Source: Brachynemurus nebulosus
Taxonomy: Eukaryota; Arthropoda; Insecta; Neuroptera; Myrmeleontidae
Reading direction: 5' to 3'
DNA: 64,000 nt
NCBI GenBank assembly: GCA_035578155.1
Contig: JAPWDM010000017.1
Location: 4,104,482-4,168,481, forward strand
The notes beneath the pieces are model-generated. The model was not told where the DNA came from. It was given only the letters and a program-made list of their open reading frames with translations, and made no database searches. The translations under genes and the position numbers were made by a program. Of this stretch, positions 50,580 through 61,135 are shown in pieces; positions within the stretch are counted from its first letter, which is position 1; each line of letters starts with the position of its first letter.

Positions 50580-52139
50580 TTAAACATTATCTTTCGTAAA
50601 AAAATCACTTATCTTAGTTTGTTTGGATACAATTTTTAGGAAAATTTTGCTTTCTAATTTGCTTTGAATTCTGAATAAATCTTCTAACAGTTCGCATGGG
50701 TTTTCAGTTAAATACTTAATGGCGGTATTTATACCGTTCAAAGCTTCTTCAGGGGTTGTTGGTTTCTCCGCTACTTTCTCGCACTCGTCACTAGATTCTT
50801 CGATTTCTTGTTCCTCGTCTAGTTGTAAAACATGTTGAAGAACGTCTTGATGTGTATTGAAAACATGATCGTGTACCTCCAAGTAGGCATCGGCGGTGAT
50901 CATTTCTTCAGCAGTCTGTAACTGATTTTGAAACTCTGGAGGTAATAATTTAATTGCATCGCGAAGTTCTGAATCAGGGTCTTCATTATGATCCCCTTCA
51001 TTTGCTTTTGGAATACTAAAACCAGCTCGTCTAAAACACTTAACAATTGTTTCCGTAGATACAGCTTGCCATGCTTCGCTGATCCATCGAATTGCATCCA
51101 AAACCGTGACTGAGTTGATAAATTCCTTGTGGTTGTTAGAAATTTCAGATTTAGCAACTAAACACATAAGCAAACTTTTGCGGTAATAAGCTTTCATTGT
51201 TCGAATCACGCGTTGATCTAGTGGCTGAATTTCCGATGTTAGATTTGGCGGTAAATAAACAAGTTTAACATTCTCGAACGATTTCATAATCTTATGACTT
51301 GTAGCATTATCTAGTATGATCACAATTTTTCTAGCAGCCTTACGCATTTGCCTGTCAATATCTGACAACCAACTTTCAAAAATATCAGTCGTCATCCATG
51401 CCCTTTTATTGTGTCGCCAAATAACGGGAAGCTCCTTACATCTCATTTGTTTAAAAGCTCGAGGACGTGCTGATTTCCCAATTACTAACGGCGTTAACTT
51501 TTCTCCGACCGAACTCGTACATAATAGAACAGTTAACCGTTCTTTAGACAATTTACCACCTTTGCATGGATCACCTTGTGCAACATAACTTTTTTTGTCT
51601 AATAAACGCCAAAAGAGACCAGTTTCGTCTGCATTAAACCGATCTTCTGGCGCATAATCTTGCAACAGATTTTCCAGTTTTCTTTTCCACTCTTCCGCCT
51701 CTTCTAAGTCTGCTGATGCTGACTCTCCACACAAAGTTTTAAATTTAATATTATGTCGATTTAGAAAACTTTCTAACCATCCATTACTTGCTTGAAAATT
51801 AATGTCTAATTTTAAGGCTATCGCTTTTGCTTTTTCTTGCAGTAGAGGACCGGATACTGGAAGATTCGATGAACGGCACTTAACAAAAAAGTCATAAACT
51901 TTTTGATTTATTGCTTCATTACCAGTTTTACGAATTTTTCGTTTTCGTTCGGCGCTGCAATTCTTTTCGTAAGCTTTCAAAATTTCGTCTTTACACTTCA
52001 AAATATTCCCAACAGTTGATTTGGAAATTCCAAATTGGTCGGCTGCCTTTCTTAAACTAACACCATTCTCTACTAAGTCTATAACATTTTTTTTCTTTTC
52101 AATGGTCAATTCTACTAAACATTTTCGCTTCGAACTCAT
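50580..52139 (-). CDS. pogo/Tigger-family transposase
   Basis: 519 residues. Cuts and pastes the element at TA sites. Residues 8-52 are a Psq/CENP-B-type helix-turn-helix (GVSLRKAADQFGISKSTVGN) and about 75-137 a second CENP-B-type DNA-binding domain (WLESFLNRHNIK). The DDE_1 catalytic domain covers about 165-370 with D171 (NADETGLFW), D277 (ILDNATSH) and D308 (SEIQPLDQ); 30 residues lie between the second and third Asp, as in pogo-like enzymes. An acidic segment (440-455) precedes the C-terminus. QTKISDFF (507-514) fits the PCNA-interacting consensus Q-x-x-I-x-x-F-F. The start at 52139 is the first ATG and precedes the HTH directly. AATAAA lies about 50 nt after the stop (complement of 50526-50531). 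No disabling change. A domesticated Tigger-derived host gene is unlikely given intact TIRs. Confidence 0.95.
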   Translation of the reverse strand: MSSKRKCLVELTIEKKKNVIDLVENGVSLRKAADQFGISKSTVGNILKCKDEILKAYEKNCSAERKRKIRKTGNEAINQKVYDFFVKCRSSNLPVSGPLLQEKAKAIALKLDINFQASNGWLESFLNRHNIKFKTLCGESASADLEEAEEWKRKLENLLQDYAPEDRFNADETGLFWRLLDKKSYVAQGDPCKGGKLSKERLTVLLCTSSVGEKLTPLVIGKSARPRAFKQMRCKELPVIWRHNKRAWMTTDIFESWLSDIDRQMRKAARKIVIILDNATSHKIMKSFENVKLVYLPPNLTSEIQPLDQRVIRTMKAYYRKSLLMCLVAKSEISNNHKEFINSVTVLDAIRWISEAWQAVSTETIVKCFRRAGFSIPKANEGDHNEDPDSELRDAIKLLPPEFQNQLQTAEEMITADAYLEVHDHVFNTHQDVLQHVLQLDEEQEIEESSDECEKVAEKPTTPEEALNGINTAIKYLTENPCELLEDLFRIQSKLESKIFLKIVSKQTKISDFFTKDNV

Positions 52140-52246
52140 GGTGCTAAATTTGTAACTAATAAATATTCAAGAGATCTGTACACATGAAATCACTGCTGAT
52201 AATTGACTAATAACCATTGTGACTGCCGAGCTTTTATATTTTTAGG

Positions 52247-52337
52247 ACATAACTAACACGTGTTTCGGTCACGTGTAAAAATTCAATTATTATAACTGTC
52301 ATAACATAACTAACACGTGTTTCGGTCACGTGTAAAA
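52247..52337 (-). promoter_or_regulatory. Duplicated 34-bp E-box module upstream of the transposase
   Basis: The 34-bp sequence at 52247-52280 is repeated exactly at 52304-52337, spaced by 57 bp. Each copy has two CACGTG sites (ACACGTGTTTCGGTCACGTGT), giving four E-boxes about 110-200 bp upstream of the transposase ATG. CACGTG is bound by bHLH proteins (Myc/Max, USF, Clock families), so this may be promoter or enhancer; function inferred. Confidence 0.6.
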
Positions 52338-52521
52338 TACATGAATGTCCAACGTAAACAGGTCAAAATATCAAAAATCATTTTAAAAAACTGTCCAAAT
52401 TAGACAGGTTTCCAACATATAGAGGTGTCCAACTTATAAGTATTAATATGCATTTAAAACAATGTAATTTCGCCAGGCCAATTGAAAAGTGTCCAACTTG
52501 AGCAGGTGTCCAGTATACAGA

Positions 52522-52547
52522 GGTGTCCAACTTGGCAGGTTTCACTG
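52522..52547. repeat. Tigger right terminal inverted repeat
   Basis: 26 bp; complement begins CAGTGAAACC. More GTCCAAC or near-copies lie inward from here to about 52345, on the same strand. Confidence 0.9.
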
Positions 52548-52764
52548 TAACTCATTCACATTAATTTATGTATCAGACAAGCTCGTAATATAACTATCTC
52601 TGACAAGATCGACTATCTAATATATTGAAATAGGATAGTAGAAATTATAATAACTTTTATATATGTTACAAAATTTTCTTTTTGAAATGAGTCATTTTCA
52701 GTTCTTATAAATAAGATTATATTTAAAATGCAGTGCATTACTAATCTATATACACAATACACAT

Positions 52765-52954
52765 ATCATAAAATTGTAACGAGACCGTATCTGTACATGG
52801 AATGTTTTTGGAAAATTGTAGGTACTGATAATGTAGATAGTTGGAGATTTAGATACCAATATATTATATATACTATACTAAACATATAATATATATTTCT
52901 CACTCATTTTATACCAACCCTTCACGCAAACGACGTCCCGAGTACAGCTAGTAA
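52765..52954 (-). mobile_element. Short copy of the 6418-7095 element, internally deleted
   Basis: On the minus strand it begins ACTAGCTGTACTCGGGACG and ends with CATTCCATGTACAG and CGAGACCG-complement sequence, matching both ends of 6418-7095 but without the tandem units. Shows that head and tail belong to one element. Confidence 0.6.
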
Positions 52955-53597
52955 TAATTTTTCAATACCTTGTTTTGATGTAATGTTCTTATTTTAAAAT
53001 TATTTACTTTTTGAGCTTATTATACTTTTTCATTTGAGCTGGTAGTGTACTGCTAAATATATTTTAAGTTTTTATTTTATTATTTTATTCAAATGTTTTA
53101 ATGAACTTCAAAATGAAAAATTCAGCTACTACTGCCACTGTCATGGGAAGACTTGAGCTCGGGATTATAATAGAAATTTATTTTGAGGTCACCAGAAAAT
53201 GATGCCGATTCGCCAAAATTTGTATATATATATATAGGTGTTTCATTAATAATTGGAAATATTTAAATTGATGATTCCTGGGCTCAGAGTATGAAGATTC
53301 AACCCCAATCACTTAGATAAAATTGCTCTTTACTAAGCTACGAGTGTTTTATTTAAAAATTTAATAACTAATTTTTCCCAGTACTTTAAAACTATTTGAC
53401 GTATTTCTATCATACTTAGCAGGATGTGTAGGTACCGTAAACCATACTAAACTATGTTAAATAAGATTTTCTAACTACTGTCACAAATAAGGTTAACTCC
53501 TCCTATATTCTACGCCACTGGCGAAATTGTCATTTCAGCATAATTATTCGATTCATTAATACTTTCTGTATAAACAACATATCAACATTTTATTAAT
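52955..53597. other. No gene; one dispersed repeat
   Basis: Contains a copy of the CAGCTACTACTGCC..GTCATG repeat at about 53112-53210 and a short TA run near 53222-53236. Otherwise unassigned. Confidence 0.45.
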
Positions 53598-53605
53598 GTT
53601 TAAAT

Positions 53606-54321
53606 TAGAGATGTCGATTTTCCAAAAAAAAGATCGATTTTTGGATCGATTTAAATCGAAATCAAAAAAATCGATTAAAAAAAAAATCGGCTAAAAAAAA
53701 TCGATTCTGTGAGATCGATCTAAAAAATCGAAATTTTGAAAAGTTTAATAAAATTAGCTGATAATTTTTGTTTAAGGGACTTACTTGATAGTAATATCGT
53801 GTAAAAACGCCTTGTAAGGTATTATATTTGTAAAGGCGATGAGTGAGTTAACTTTTCAATTATAATTATAAAAAATAAGGCAATTGAATATGTAGGACGA
53901 ATACCACGAATTGAACCAAGTTTATTCAAAAATTTCAAACAAATTGACAAAAAAATGTTTTCTAAATAAGCCGCTTTTGTGGGAAAGGGATCGTCGTTTG
54001 CACAGATAGGTGGTTGCTTCCTTCCTTTTGTAGTAATAGTCAGACTTATGTAGAGCCATAAGAGGGGTTCGTTGATATAACGAGTAAAAAGTGACAATTA
54101 ACAATAGAGATTTTGGTGTTTCATTTTAACACATGTTTCTCTGTAGAATTCTGAATTACTATTAAAATTAAAGTTATTTTTGGAAAAAATCGGTTATCGA
54201 TCTCTTACTTTTAATAATCGATTCATGAATCGATTCAAATGAGAAAAATCGAAAAAAGAAACGATTTTTTAAGCTTCGATTAATCGATTTTCGATTAATC
54301 GATTTAAAATCGACACCTCTA
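53606..54321. mobile_element. hAT-type MITE, copy 2, 716 bp
   Basis: Ends TAGAGATGTCGATTTT and complement TAGAGGTGTCGATTTT (15 of 16). GTTTAAAT, an exact 8-bp target duplication, flanks it at 53598-53605 and 54322-54329, as expected for hAT. The interior is dominated by repeated ATCGATT and TTAATCGATT blocks. No transposase. Confidence 0.9.
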
Positions 54322-54408
54322 GTTTAAATACAATTTGTATAGAACATCGACTGGCAATTGAGCTTTTTCATAAATACAATATAAGAATACCTATACAGTA
54401 TCAAGTAA

Positions 54409-54729
54409 GGCCGGGCATACACGTTACGGTATACCTGCGCAGATAAACCTGTGCAGGTAAACTGTACAGGCAACGAGCTCACACACGTTAGAGTATACCG
54501 GAGAGGTATACCTGTACAGGTAAACTGCACAGATTTTACTCATGATTACTCATGACGCTTACTATGAAAGCGTATAAACAATTGAAATCAAACAGTAGGT
54601 GTTGTTTGACTCACATACACGCTGCGGTATACATACCTGCGCAGGTAGAAAATACTGATTTTCAATTACCGCTGCAGTTTACCTGTACTGGTATACCTCT
54701 CCGGTATACCGTAACGTGTATGCCGGGCC
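54409..54729. mobile_element. Harbinger-type MITE, 321 bp
   Basis: 27-bp terminal inverted repeats with one mismatch (GGCCGGGCATACACGTTACG against GGCCCGGCATACACGTTACG) and TAA on both sides (54406-54408, 54730-54732). The interior repeats TACCTGTACAGGTAAACTG-like palindromes. TAA/TTA duplication and GG start suggest PIF/Harbinger. Non-coding. Confidence 0.88.
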
Positions 54730-54732
54730 TAA

Positions 54733-55199
54733 CAATTTTAGCTTAATGATTTAACAATTATATACTTCTTGTGTTATCAAGAAGTGTTAAATAACATTTA
54801 ACAATATATCTCTAGTGAAAAAGATAACAACATCAATAACAAATATTCAGTAATTTAAAGGAAGACGTTGTAACAAAATAAATTCTTATTTATAATTTTT
54901 TAAGTTTCTCGCTCTATGGGTTATTCTCCCAGGGCAAAATGTAGAAAAAAATATTATTCATTTGTTCTTTTGATTCAATGTTTAATAGTTTTAGATGATT
55001 GTTATTTTGAGTAATATCTTTCAATGTGTATTTGGCTATGTAGTGAATTCGGTATGATTGGACAGGGACACTCTGTCAAGAAGTGATACAAATTGTCTGC
55101 TTTATCTGTGTTACAAATATATGCTTGCATAATATCTTAATATTTATCATTTTACTGAAACTTGACGGCTATTGGGTCAGTGACGGCTACTGGTGCTCT

Positions 55200-55204
<5 letters not shown>
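54733..55204. other. No gene recognised
   Basis: AT-rich spacer up to a TA microsatellite. Confidence 0.5.

Positions 55205-55272
<68 letters not shown>
55205..55272. repeat. (TA)n microsatellite
   Basis: 68 bp of TA, followed directly by a copy of the small CAGCTATTACAG repeat (minus strand, about 55285-55375). Confidence 0.95.
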
Positions 55273-55276
<4 letters not shown>

Positions 55277-55284
55277 TTGCGAAT

Positions 55285-55375
55285 CGGTATTATTTTCGGT
55301 TTCTGGTCAAAAATTTCAAGCATAGTCCTGAGGTCAAGTTTCATGACAGTTGTTGTAACAGCTAAATTTTCCTTT
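55285..55375 (-). repeat. Small dispersed CAGCTATTACAG repeat
   Basis: TTATTTTCGGTTTCT, GTCATGA-like and AACAGCTAAATTTTCC blocks, in reverse. Same family as the copies near 23566, 36465, 53112, 63260 and 63660. Confidence 0.55.
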
Positions 55376-55667
55376 CGGAAATTCGTTAAAATAGTTGAAT
55401 TGCCTTAAATAAACTAATTCTAAAACTACTTAGAAGTACACTACTAGGTCAAGTGAAAAGTACGCTAAACTCAAAAAGTAAGTATTTTTAAAAGAAAATG
55501 TGAGTGAGTTGTTGTTGATAAAAAAAAATTTAGATAAGATTGGAAAGTTTGGTTGATTTGTTTGTGATTAAATAACTATAATTCATAACTATTTGATCCA
55601 CTTGCACAGTAAAATTTAATTAATAGTTTACCATTACGTTGAGCCTTACTGTCCAATATTCAAAATA

Positions 55668-56157
55668 ATTGAAAATCTTATTAAGAGGAACTTTTGACAG
55701 ACAACTCATTATAATTACGTCTTCTTCTGGAGTGTTATTAAAAATAGGTAACGACGTAAGTCGCATCTTTATATTGTAAGTTATTTATATTGTTATCATT
55801 CATATTTCAATTGTTTTTTTTTTTTTTAAATTAGGTTGGATTAAATTATTATATTATCTTTTTCTAATTCGTAATGTTGAATCGAGACGGAATTTTTGAA
55901 GGAGTATTAAAAATTTTGTATTCAATTATTGGCTTAAAATCCATATGACGTGACTCTGAAAGGTTGTGCTAATTTATTACGTCATTGTCTAAATATAAAA
56001 ATTCAACTGTACCTAAGTGTACTAATTGGGAGTTCCATCATAGTAGGTTATGATCATCTACGCGTTAGTCAGTTTAACTTGAGGCTGTGCGGTGCTCATG
56101 ACCATCAACGTTTTAAGTAAATGCAAAAATATTTTATCTCGAATTCTTCCTACTGTA
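55668..56157 (+). repeat. Dispersed repeat, left part of the filled site
   Basis: Inverse copy of 46856-47330. Continues at 58463-58520 after the 56158-58462 insertion. Confidence 0.85.
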
Positions 56158-56724
56158 CCGTAAAGTTGGGTGACTTTGGTCCATTTTTGAACTTTACACT
56201 GTTATAAGTTTTACACCAAATGATATTAATTTTTGTTTCTAATTACGTTTTATGGGTCTGTATTAGTACTTTTAACTTTGAAATGAAGAAGAAGCTAAAT
56301 ACATTCTAAATATTTTTTTTTTTTTAATAAGGGTGGCCAAAGTCAGACGACGAAGTTGGGTTACTTTGGCCACATGTTCCTTTTTTTTGGAACACGCAAA
56401 GACACGCCAGAGCATGGGTTACTTTGACCATGGATTTAATAGCTAAGTATGTTTGAAATATTTTTTGTTTTTTTTTTTAAATGAAAATATGATAAAAATA
56501 TTTCTTTTTTATGTTTTATTATGTCAAGCTTTTTGAAGGTAAAAATTGCAGGTTTTTCGTTAATTTTTCTATTTAAACTCTTTCAGGTACTAAAAATCAA
56601 ATTGTTTTATGTATATAATTTTTTTAGAATCCAATATAATCTATAAAATCAGTAAAAAATACTATTCCGTACGTAAGTATTATTATAACGTAATCGTGCA
56701 TAAATAAAGCAAATATTGAAAAAC

Positions 56725-58221
56725 GCCGTGAGCAGCGGGGCCCCATCACGGTAGTCGAATTTTCCCCTTCATCTTCGGTATTGAATGTCTACAAGCGAAA
56801 TGTGATTGAAAGTCTACAACCGAATTGTCATTTTGTTGGTTTCAAAACTGGTGATGAGTGTTCGGCTGATCGAGGCTTTAAAAAAAGGTTTTAAGTATTT
56901 AAGGGCTGTATCTCAGTAAATTTCAATTTTGTGCCGAAAACAGGTAGCAGAAAAAAAGCCAACACAATTCGTACGAGGACATTCCTGCCCATGTTTATCC
57001 GCTAATTGCCTTTATGTTTTAGTTTTAAAAATTAAAAAAGGACCTTCAATAGTAAACTGGAAGGCCTTTATAAAGATATTTTTTCTTTCCAAAAAAATCC
57101 AAAATTTCTATTTTATAAATACTAAAAATCCAAAATTCCTAATTTATAAATAAACAGTGACTTTAATAACATTTTTAAATTACTTAATATGTATGTATTT
57201 CATTTGTCATAAAAGTAAGTTCACTTTTTTTTAAATTTTTTAAAATTACTATTCGCCTACTTGTATTTAGAATAAACATAATGCTTTTAAAACACATTTA
57301 ACAATAGCATTCAATTCCGATGTAAAAATGGGAGAAGTGGGGGGAAAAGTGATGCGGACTCCCTACAAGGTACTAGCTGGATACTAACTGAATACACGTA
57401 CAAAATTTCAGCCCTCTAGGTTTCCTTATGGAGTCTCTAGACGTGTTAGAAAACAAGCAAAAAAATTAAGGAAATATTGGCGTAAAAATCGTGGGGGTAA
57501 GGGTTAAAAGTTGAAACCTCCAAAAAACAGTGTCTGGCTATTAGCTTAATCTGTACACCAAATTTCAGCCCTCTAGGATTATTTGGGGAGATTTTGACCC
57601 GAACGAAACTGTTAAAAAACAAGAAAACTCATGTTCTTTTGGGTATAAAAATGGTGGGGGTAGGGGTTAAAAGTCGAGACCCCCAAAAGGCACCCCCTTG
57701 ATACTAACTCAATCCGAATACAAAATTTCAGCCCTCTAGGTTTATTCGGGTGACCTGTGCGAGTGGTACAAACTTCGAAAACGTCGAAAATGCATGAAAT
57801 TGTAGCTTAAAAATGAGGTGGGTGGAGGTAAAATATTAAAACCTCCAAAAAGCACAACCTAGGTACGAACTTTATCAACACACCAAATTTCAACCCTCTA
57901 CGTTAATTCTGGGGGGCTGGGGGCCTGTTAGATCCAGCGAAAATCGTTTTTCCCCCCTCTACTCCCACCATATCATCCTAGGAAGCTGAATTTTGAATAT
58001 GTTGTAGATAATTGACCGAAACATTATTTAAAACCGGTTTGGAAAAGTTTTATTGCTTTTCCGCCCCCCACCACCCCCTTAAATGTCGGGTCAGAAAAAA
58101 AATTTGCCCAAAATTTGACCCCACTTTGATAGTATGAGGTGCCTCGAAAATGAGCCCCATTTACCAAATTTCATCTCTTAACTTCCATAGGGGGGCCCTA
58201 CACAAATTAAAAGGTGGCGGG

Positions 58222-58294
<73 letters not shown>

Positions 58295-58424
58295 CATTTT
58301 TTTTCTACATATTCGTGTTCTACGGGTCCGAAAACGGATAGCGCCCCTACTCTCGCCTCTCGCAGCTCTTATCGTATAGACTGTATAAGTCTAATTTTTC
58401 GGAGAAAATTCGACTAAAAATAGC
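56725..58424 (-). repeat. Non-coding repeat family A, copy 4 (complete)
   Basis: Reverse orientation of the 17779-20147 type, with one tail unit. Begins AACGCCGTGAGCAGCGGGGC and ends AAAATTCGACTAAAAA. TAGTCGAATTTTC occurs inverted near both ends (56752 and 58405). A TA array of 66 bp (58225-58290) sits at the family position. Since it interrupts a mariner-like MITE, this copy gives the family length, about 1.7 kb. Confidence 0.85.
58225..58290. repeat. (TA)n microsatellite in family A
   Basis: 66 bp of TA at the position conserved in the family. Confidence 0.95.
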
Positions 58425-58462
58425 TAAAGTCACTCATGGTGGCCAGTCACCCAATTTTACGG

Positions 58463-58520
58463 TACTACGAAATCCTGCCTTGGTGCTTGTCTAACACGCA
58501 CTTGACTACTTTTTTTATAA
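58463..58520 (+). repeat. Dispersed repeat, right part of the filled site
   Basis: Right flank matching the complement of about 46800-46856, including CTAACACGCACTTGACTAC. Confidence 0.85.
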
Positions 58521-58771
58521 ACAAAACTGTTTAAACAATATCCAAACATGTTGCCGTTTAGTATCATCACAGAGAACAGAGAAAACATTGCTATCTCTGT
58601 ACTACTAATACCTACGTAGACAAAAAATCCCTTTCACTTCTCTCCACTTTGTTGTGTAGATACACACTATTTGTAGTCGTGTGGGTTTAATGTTTGCATA
58701 TGTGCGAATGGTCACACACATACACACAACTACATAACACGTATTAGCGGGCAGAGCAACGTGCAGTTTAA

Positions 58772-59242
58772 GGTACCATCACACTGTGATTCTGCCGAAA
58801 AATAGTCAATTTTCACAATTTTTTTTCGGATGGATGGGATGGGGGAATGGGGATGAATTTTTTTTACGATTAATACCACTATTTGACAATACAAGGATAT
58901 TTTTTTTTTATTTATTTATATTTATTTTCTATAATTATTATAATTTTTGAAAAAAGTGTCTTTAAAAAAGAGCGAAATTTGGTGCCCACGATTGCAGCCG
59001 CAGTTTTTATCCAAAAAAAAAAAAAATCAGATAGATTATCAATCTGTAGGAGGTAAGTCTCTATGTTCCTATGGGAGCTTTCTTTTCTTTGAAATTTGAA
59101 AAAATGGCGGCGGTTTTAATAAAAAGTACAAACTTTTTTACAGTTTTCCGTGTGGAAAGATCCACATTCTCCCATCCTATCAATCTCAAAAAAAATTGTG
59201 AAAATTGATTACTTTTCGGCAGAATCACATTGTGATGGTATC
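58772..59242. mobile_element. MITE with ~53-bp TIRs and TTAA duplication
   Basis: Left end GGTACCATCACACTGTGATT and right-end complement GATACCATCACAATGTGATT; similarity runs about 53 bp through TCTGCCGAAAA and TCAATTTTCACAA. TTAA flanks both sides (58768-58771, 59243-59246), the duplication typical of piggyBac-type elements. Non-coding. Assignment to piggyBac rests on TTAA alone. Confidence 0.8.
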
Positions 59243-59249
59243 TTAAGTA

Positions 59250-59939
59250 ATAATGGTCTCAATAATACATAACAATTTTTGTGCATTCAGTGACCGACAC
59301 CGAACGACTAAATGCCTTAAGCTGTGGCAAACAACAAATGACTCCAAGCGATCCACACTTTTTTGATTTTAGTTTGCTTCTAGTGTTCTATGAGTGCCAT
59401 GGATTTTATAATCGGAAACTACTTCTGGACCGATTCCTGTAAAAAAAATTCTATTCGACCTGCTCTGTTATATAATCACATAATGTAAGAGGCCGCTTTA
59501 AAAATTGATGTTGTCTTTTTAAATTATGCGTTTTTAAAATGAGATTTAGCTAAATACCTACTTATGTGATCCAATTTATTTTGCACTCCTCAACAATTAA
59601 TACTCTATGTGGAATCGAAATATCAGTTAAAAATAATAAGTACCCATTGTTAAATTGATAAAAATAAATTATTGTCAATTTTGATAAAAAAAAATACTAG
59701 TTACGATTTGATATATATGTCTACAGTTCAAGTTTTTCCGATATTGATAAGTTGATTTTAATCAACGTAATTCAACAAAGATAATTTAAAATTAAAAAAC
59801 TTATACTACAGCTGTCAAATATACTAAAATAATTTATTTGTGCTACCCGGAACAATTACGAAAAAGGAAACTACAGTTTTGTCTCGATTACCAAATACAA
59901 CTTCCTTGTAACTATATGTTATAAAAACTTAACGGCTTA
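59250..59939. other. No gene recognised
   Basis: AT-rich sequence with no supported feature. Confidence 0.5.
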
Positions 59940-60082
59940 AAAGGTGGCCCATAACCTTCTCTGTACCCCAAGCTATATCTGTGTAAAGTTTCAGGTTGAT
60001 TGGTTAAGTCATAGAGGTGTGAAAGCAAGTTAAACAAACAAACAAACAAACAAATAAACAAACAAACAAGCAAACAAACAAA
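59940..60082 (+). repeat. Retroposon 3' end with (CAAA)n tail
   Basis: GGCCCATAACCTTCTCTG, AGTTTCAGGTTGATTGG, then CAAA repeated over about 60031-60082. The form (conserved block, then tetranucleotide tail) is typical of RTE-like LINEs and their SINEs in insects. Only the 3' end is present. Confidence 0.6.
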
Positions 60083-60409
60083 TTCACTTACGCATTTATA
60101 ATATTAGTTAAGATTTATTCAAAATTAAAGAAACTTCAATTCTGTTGACCGTAAATTATATTTTTATGTTTCATATGAGTCTGTGATTAAAAGATATCAG
60201 CTCTTGCCGAAATGTTAATGCTCTTTTATAAAATATCATGTTATACAAATAGTATATTGAGCCTGTGTGTATTACGTCTACGTGGAACATATTACTCATA
60301 CACTCATACAAACAAACGAATATAATCAAAAACAGATGTTTTTTTAGTAGTAGCTGATAATGAAACATTACGTAAACGATTTTTACTAGGAGATGATAGA
60401 AATAAAAAA

Positions 60410-60795
60410 AAAAAATACCCCTGTCGCAGCATCTGTATAACATAGCGAATTTCTATTGATTAGATACTGGAGGATCTCATGTAACAACCTGTATCCATCT
60501 AAAAGAGTTTAACTCTTTAACAGTAAAAAAATTTCAAAATCGGTTGGGTAATCTATTCTTGACATTTTTGGGACCCGCGGATTCTGGCGAACCTCATATT
60601 GTAACTTAATTTATATTCATCTAAAATAGTTTAGCACTCTAATAATTAACAAATTTTCAAAATCGGTTGGGTAGTTTCTTTTTGTGGTTTGCAATAATCT
60701 AACCGACCGCATATTACATAATCAGTGTTCATGTAAAATTGTTTAACTTTCAGACAGTAAAAAATTTTCAAAATCGGTCTAATATTTTTTGAATT
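60410..60795 (-). repeat. 120-bp-repeat element, reverse copy
   Basis: Conserved end motif at 60415-60453 (minus), followed by diverged 120-bp-type units with TTTCAAAATCGGTTGGGTA at about 60533, 60655 and 60765. Confidence 0.7.
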
Positions 60796-61135
60796 ATTTT
60801 TAAGTAGGTATCTATGTAAACAAATGTTCTCCCTTTTTCGTTTTAAGTGCAGTATTTTGAAAAAACAATAAACACCCATATAAAAGCTGCATCGATTCTT
60901 GAAAATATAAAATTATTTCAGTACGCAACGAAGATTTATTTTAATTGGAATCGACTAATTCACAATGTTAATTTTTTTTTTATCCTGATTCTCTAAGAAA
61001 TTATTTTCCTGCTAATTCAGTTACTTTATCATGACATAGGTACTTGATATCATTAATATTATGAAAGTTTACTTAAAAATTTCTTAATATTTTCGGTGAT
61101 TGTACACTTTTACGATCACCTGGTTTTTTGGCTAT
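60796..61135. other. No gene recognised
   Basis: AT-rich spacer before a palindrome. Confidence 0.5.

Larger units (their letters stand above)
50337..52547 (-). mobile_element. Intact pogo/Tigger-type transposon, 2211 bp
   Basis: Flanked by TA at 50335-50336 and 52548-52549. The ends read CAGTAGAACCTG..AAGTTGGACACC and, on the complement of the right, CAGTGAAACCTGCCAAGTTG: inverted repeats of about 26-27 bp starting CAGT. One uninterrupted transposase frame fills the interior. Subterminal regions carry repeated GTCCAAC motifs, probably transposase-binding sites. An intact frame with both ends and a TA duplication indicates a recent, possibly autonomous element. Confidence 0.95.
56158..58462. 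mobile_element. CCGTAA-ended Tc1/mariner-like MITE with nested family A copy
   Basis: Starts CCGTAAAGTTGGGTGACTTTGG-like sequence and ends with the complement (CCGTAAAATTGGGTGAC), flanked by TA at 56156-56157 and 58463-58464. Internal motifs repeat the terminal theme (GTTGGGTTACTTTGGCC near 56355). Family A (56725-58424) sits inside, leaving only about 38 bp of the host element on the right. The paralogue at 46791-47330 shows the unoccupied TA. Confidence 0.85.

Noticed and set aside
56725..58424. Family A as a Helitron
   Set aside because: A GC-rich hairpin near one end is suggestive, but there is no TC start, no CTRR end and no clear insertion between A and T, and inverted TAGTCGAATTTTC motifs point to a TIR-type element instead.
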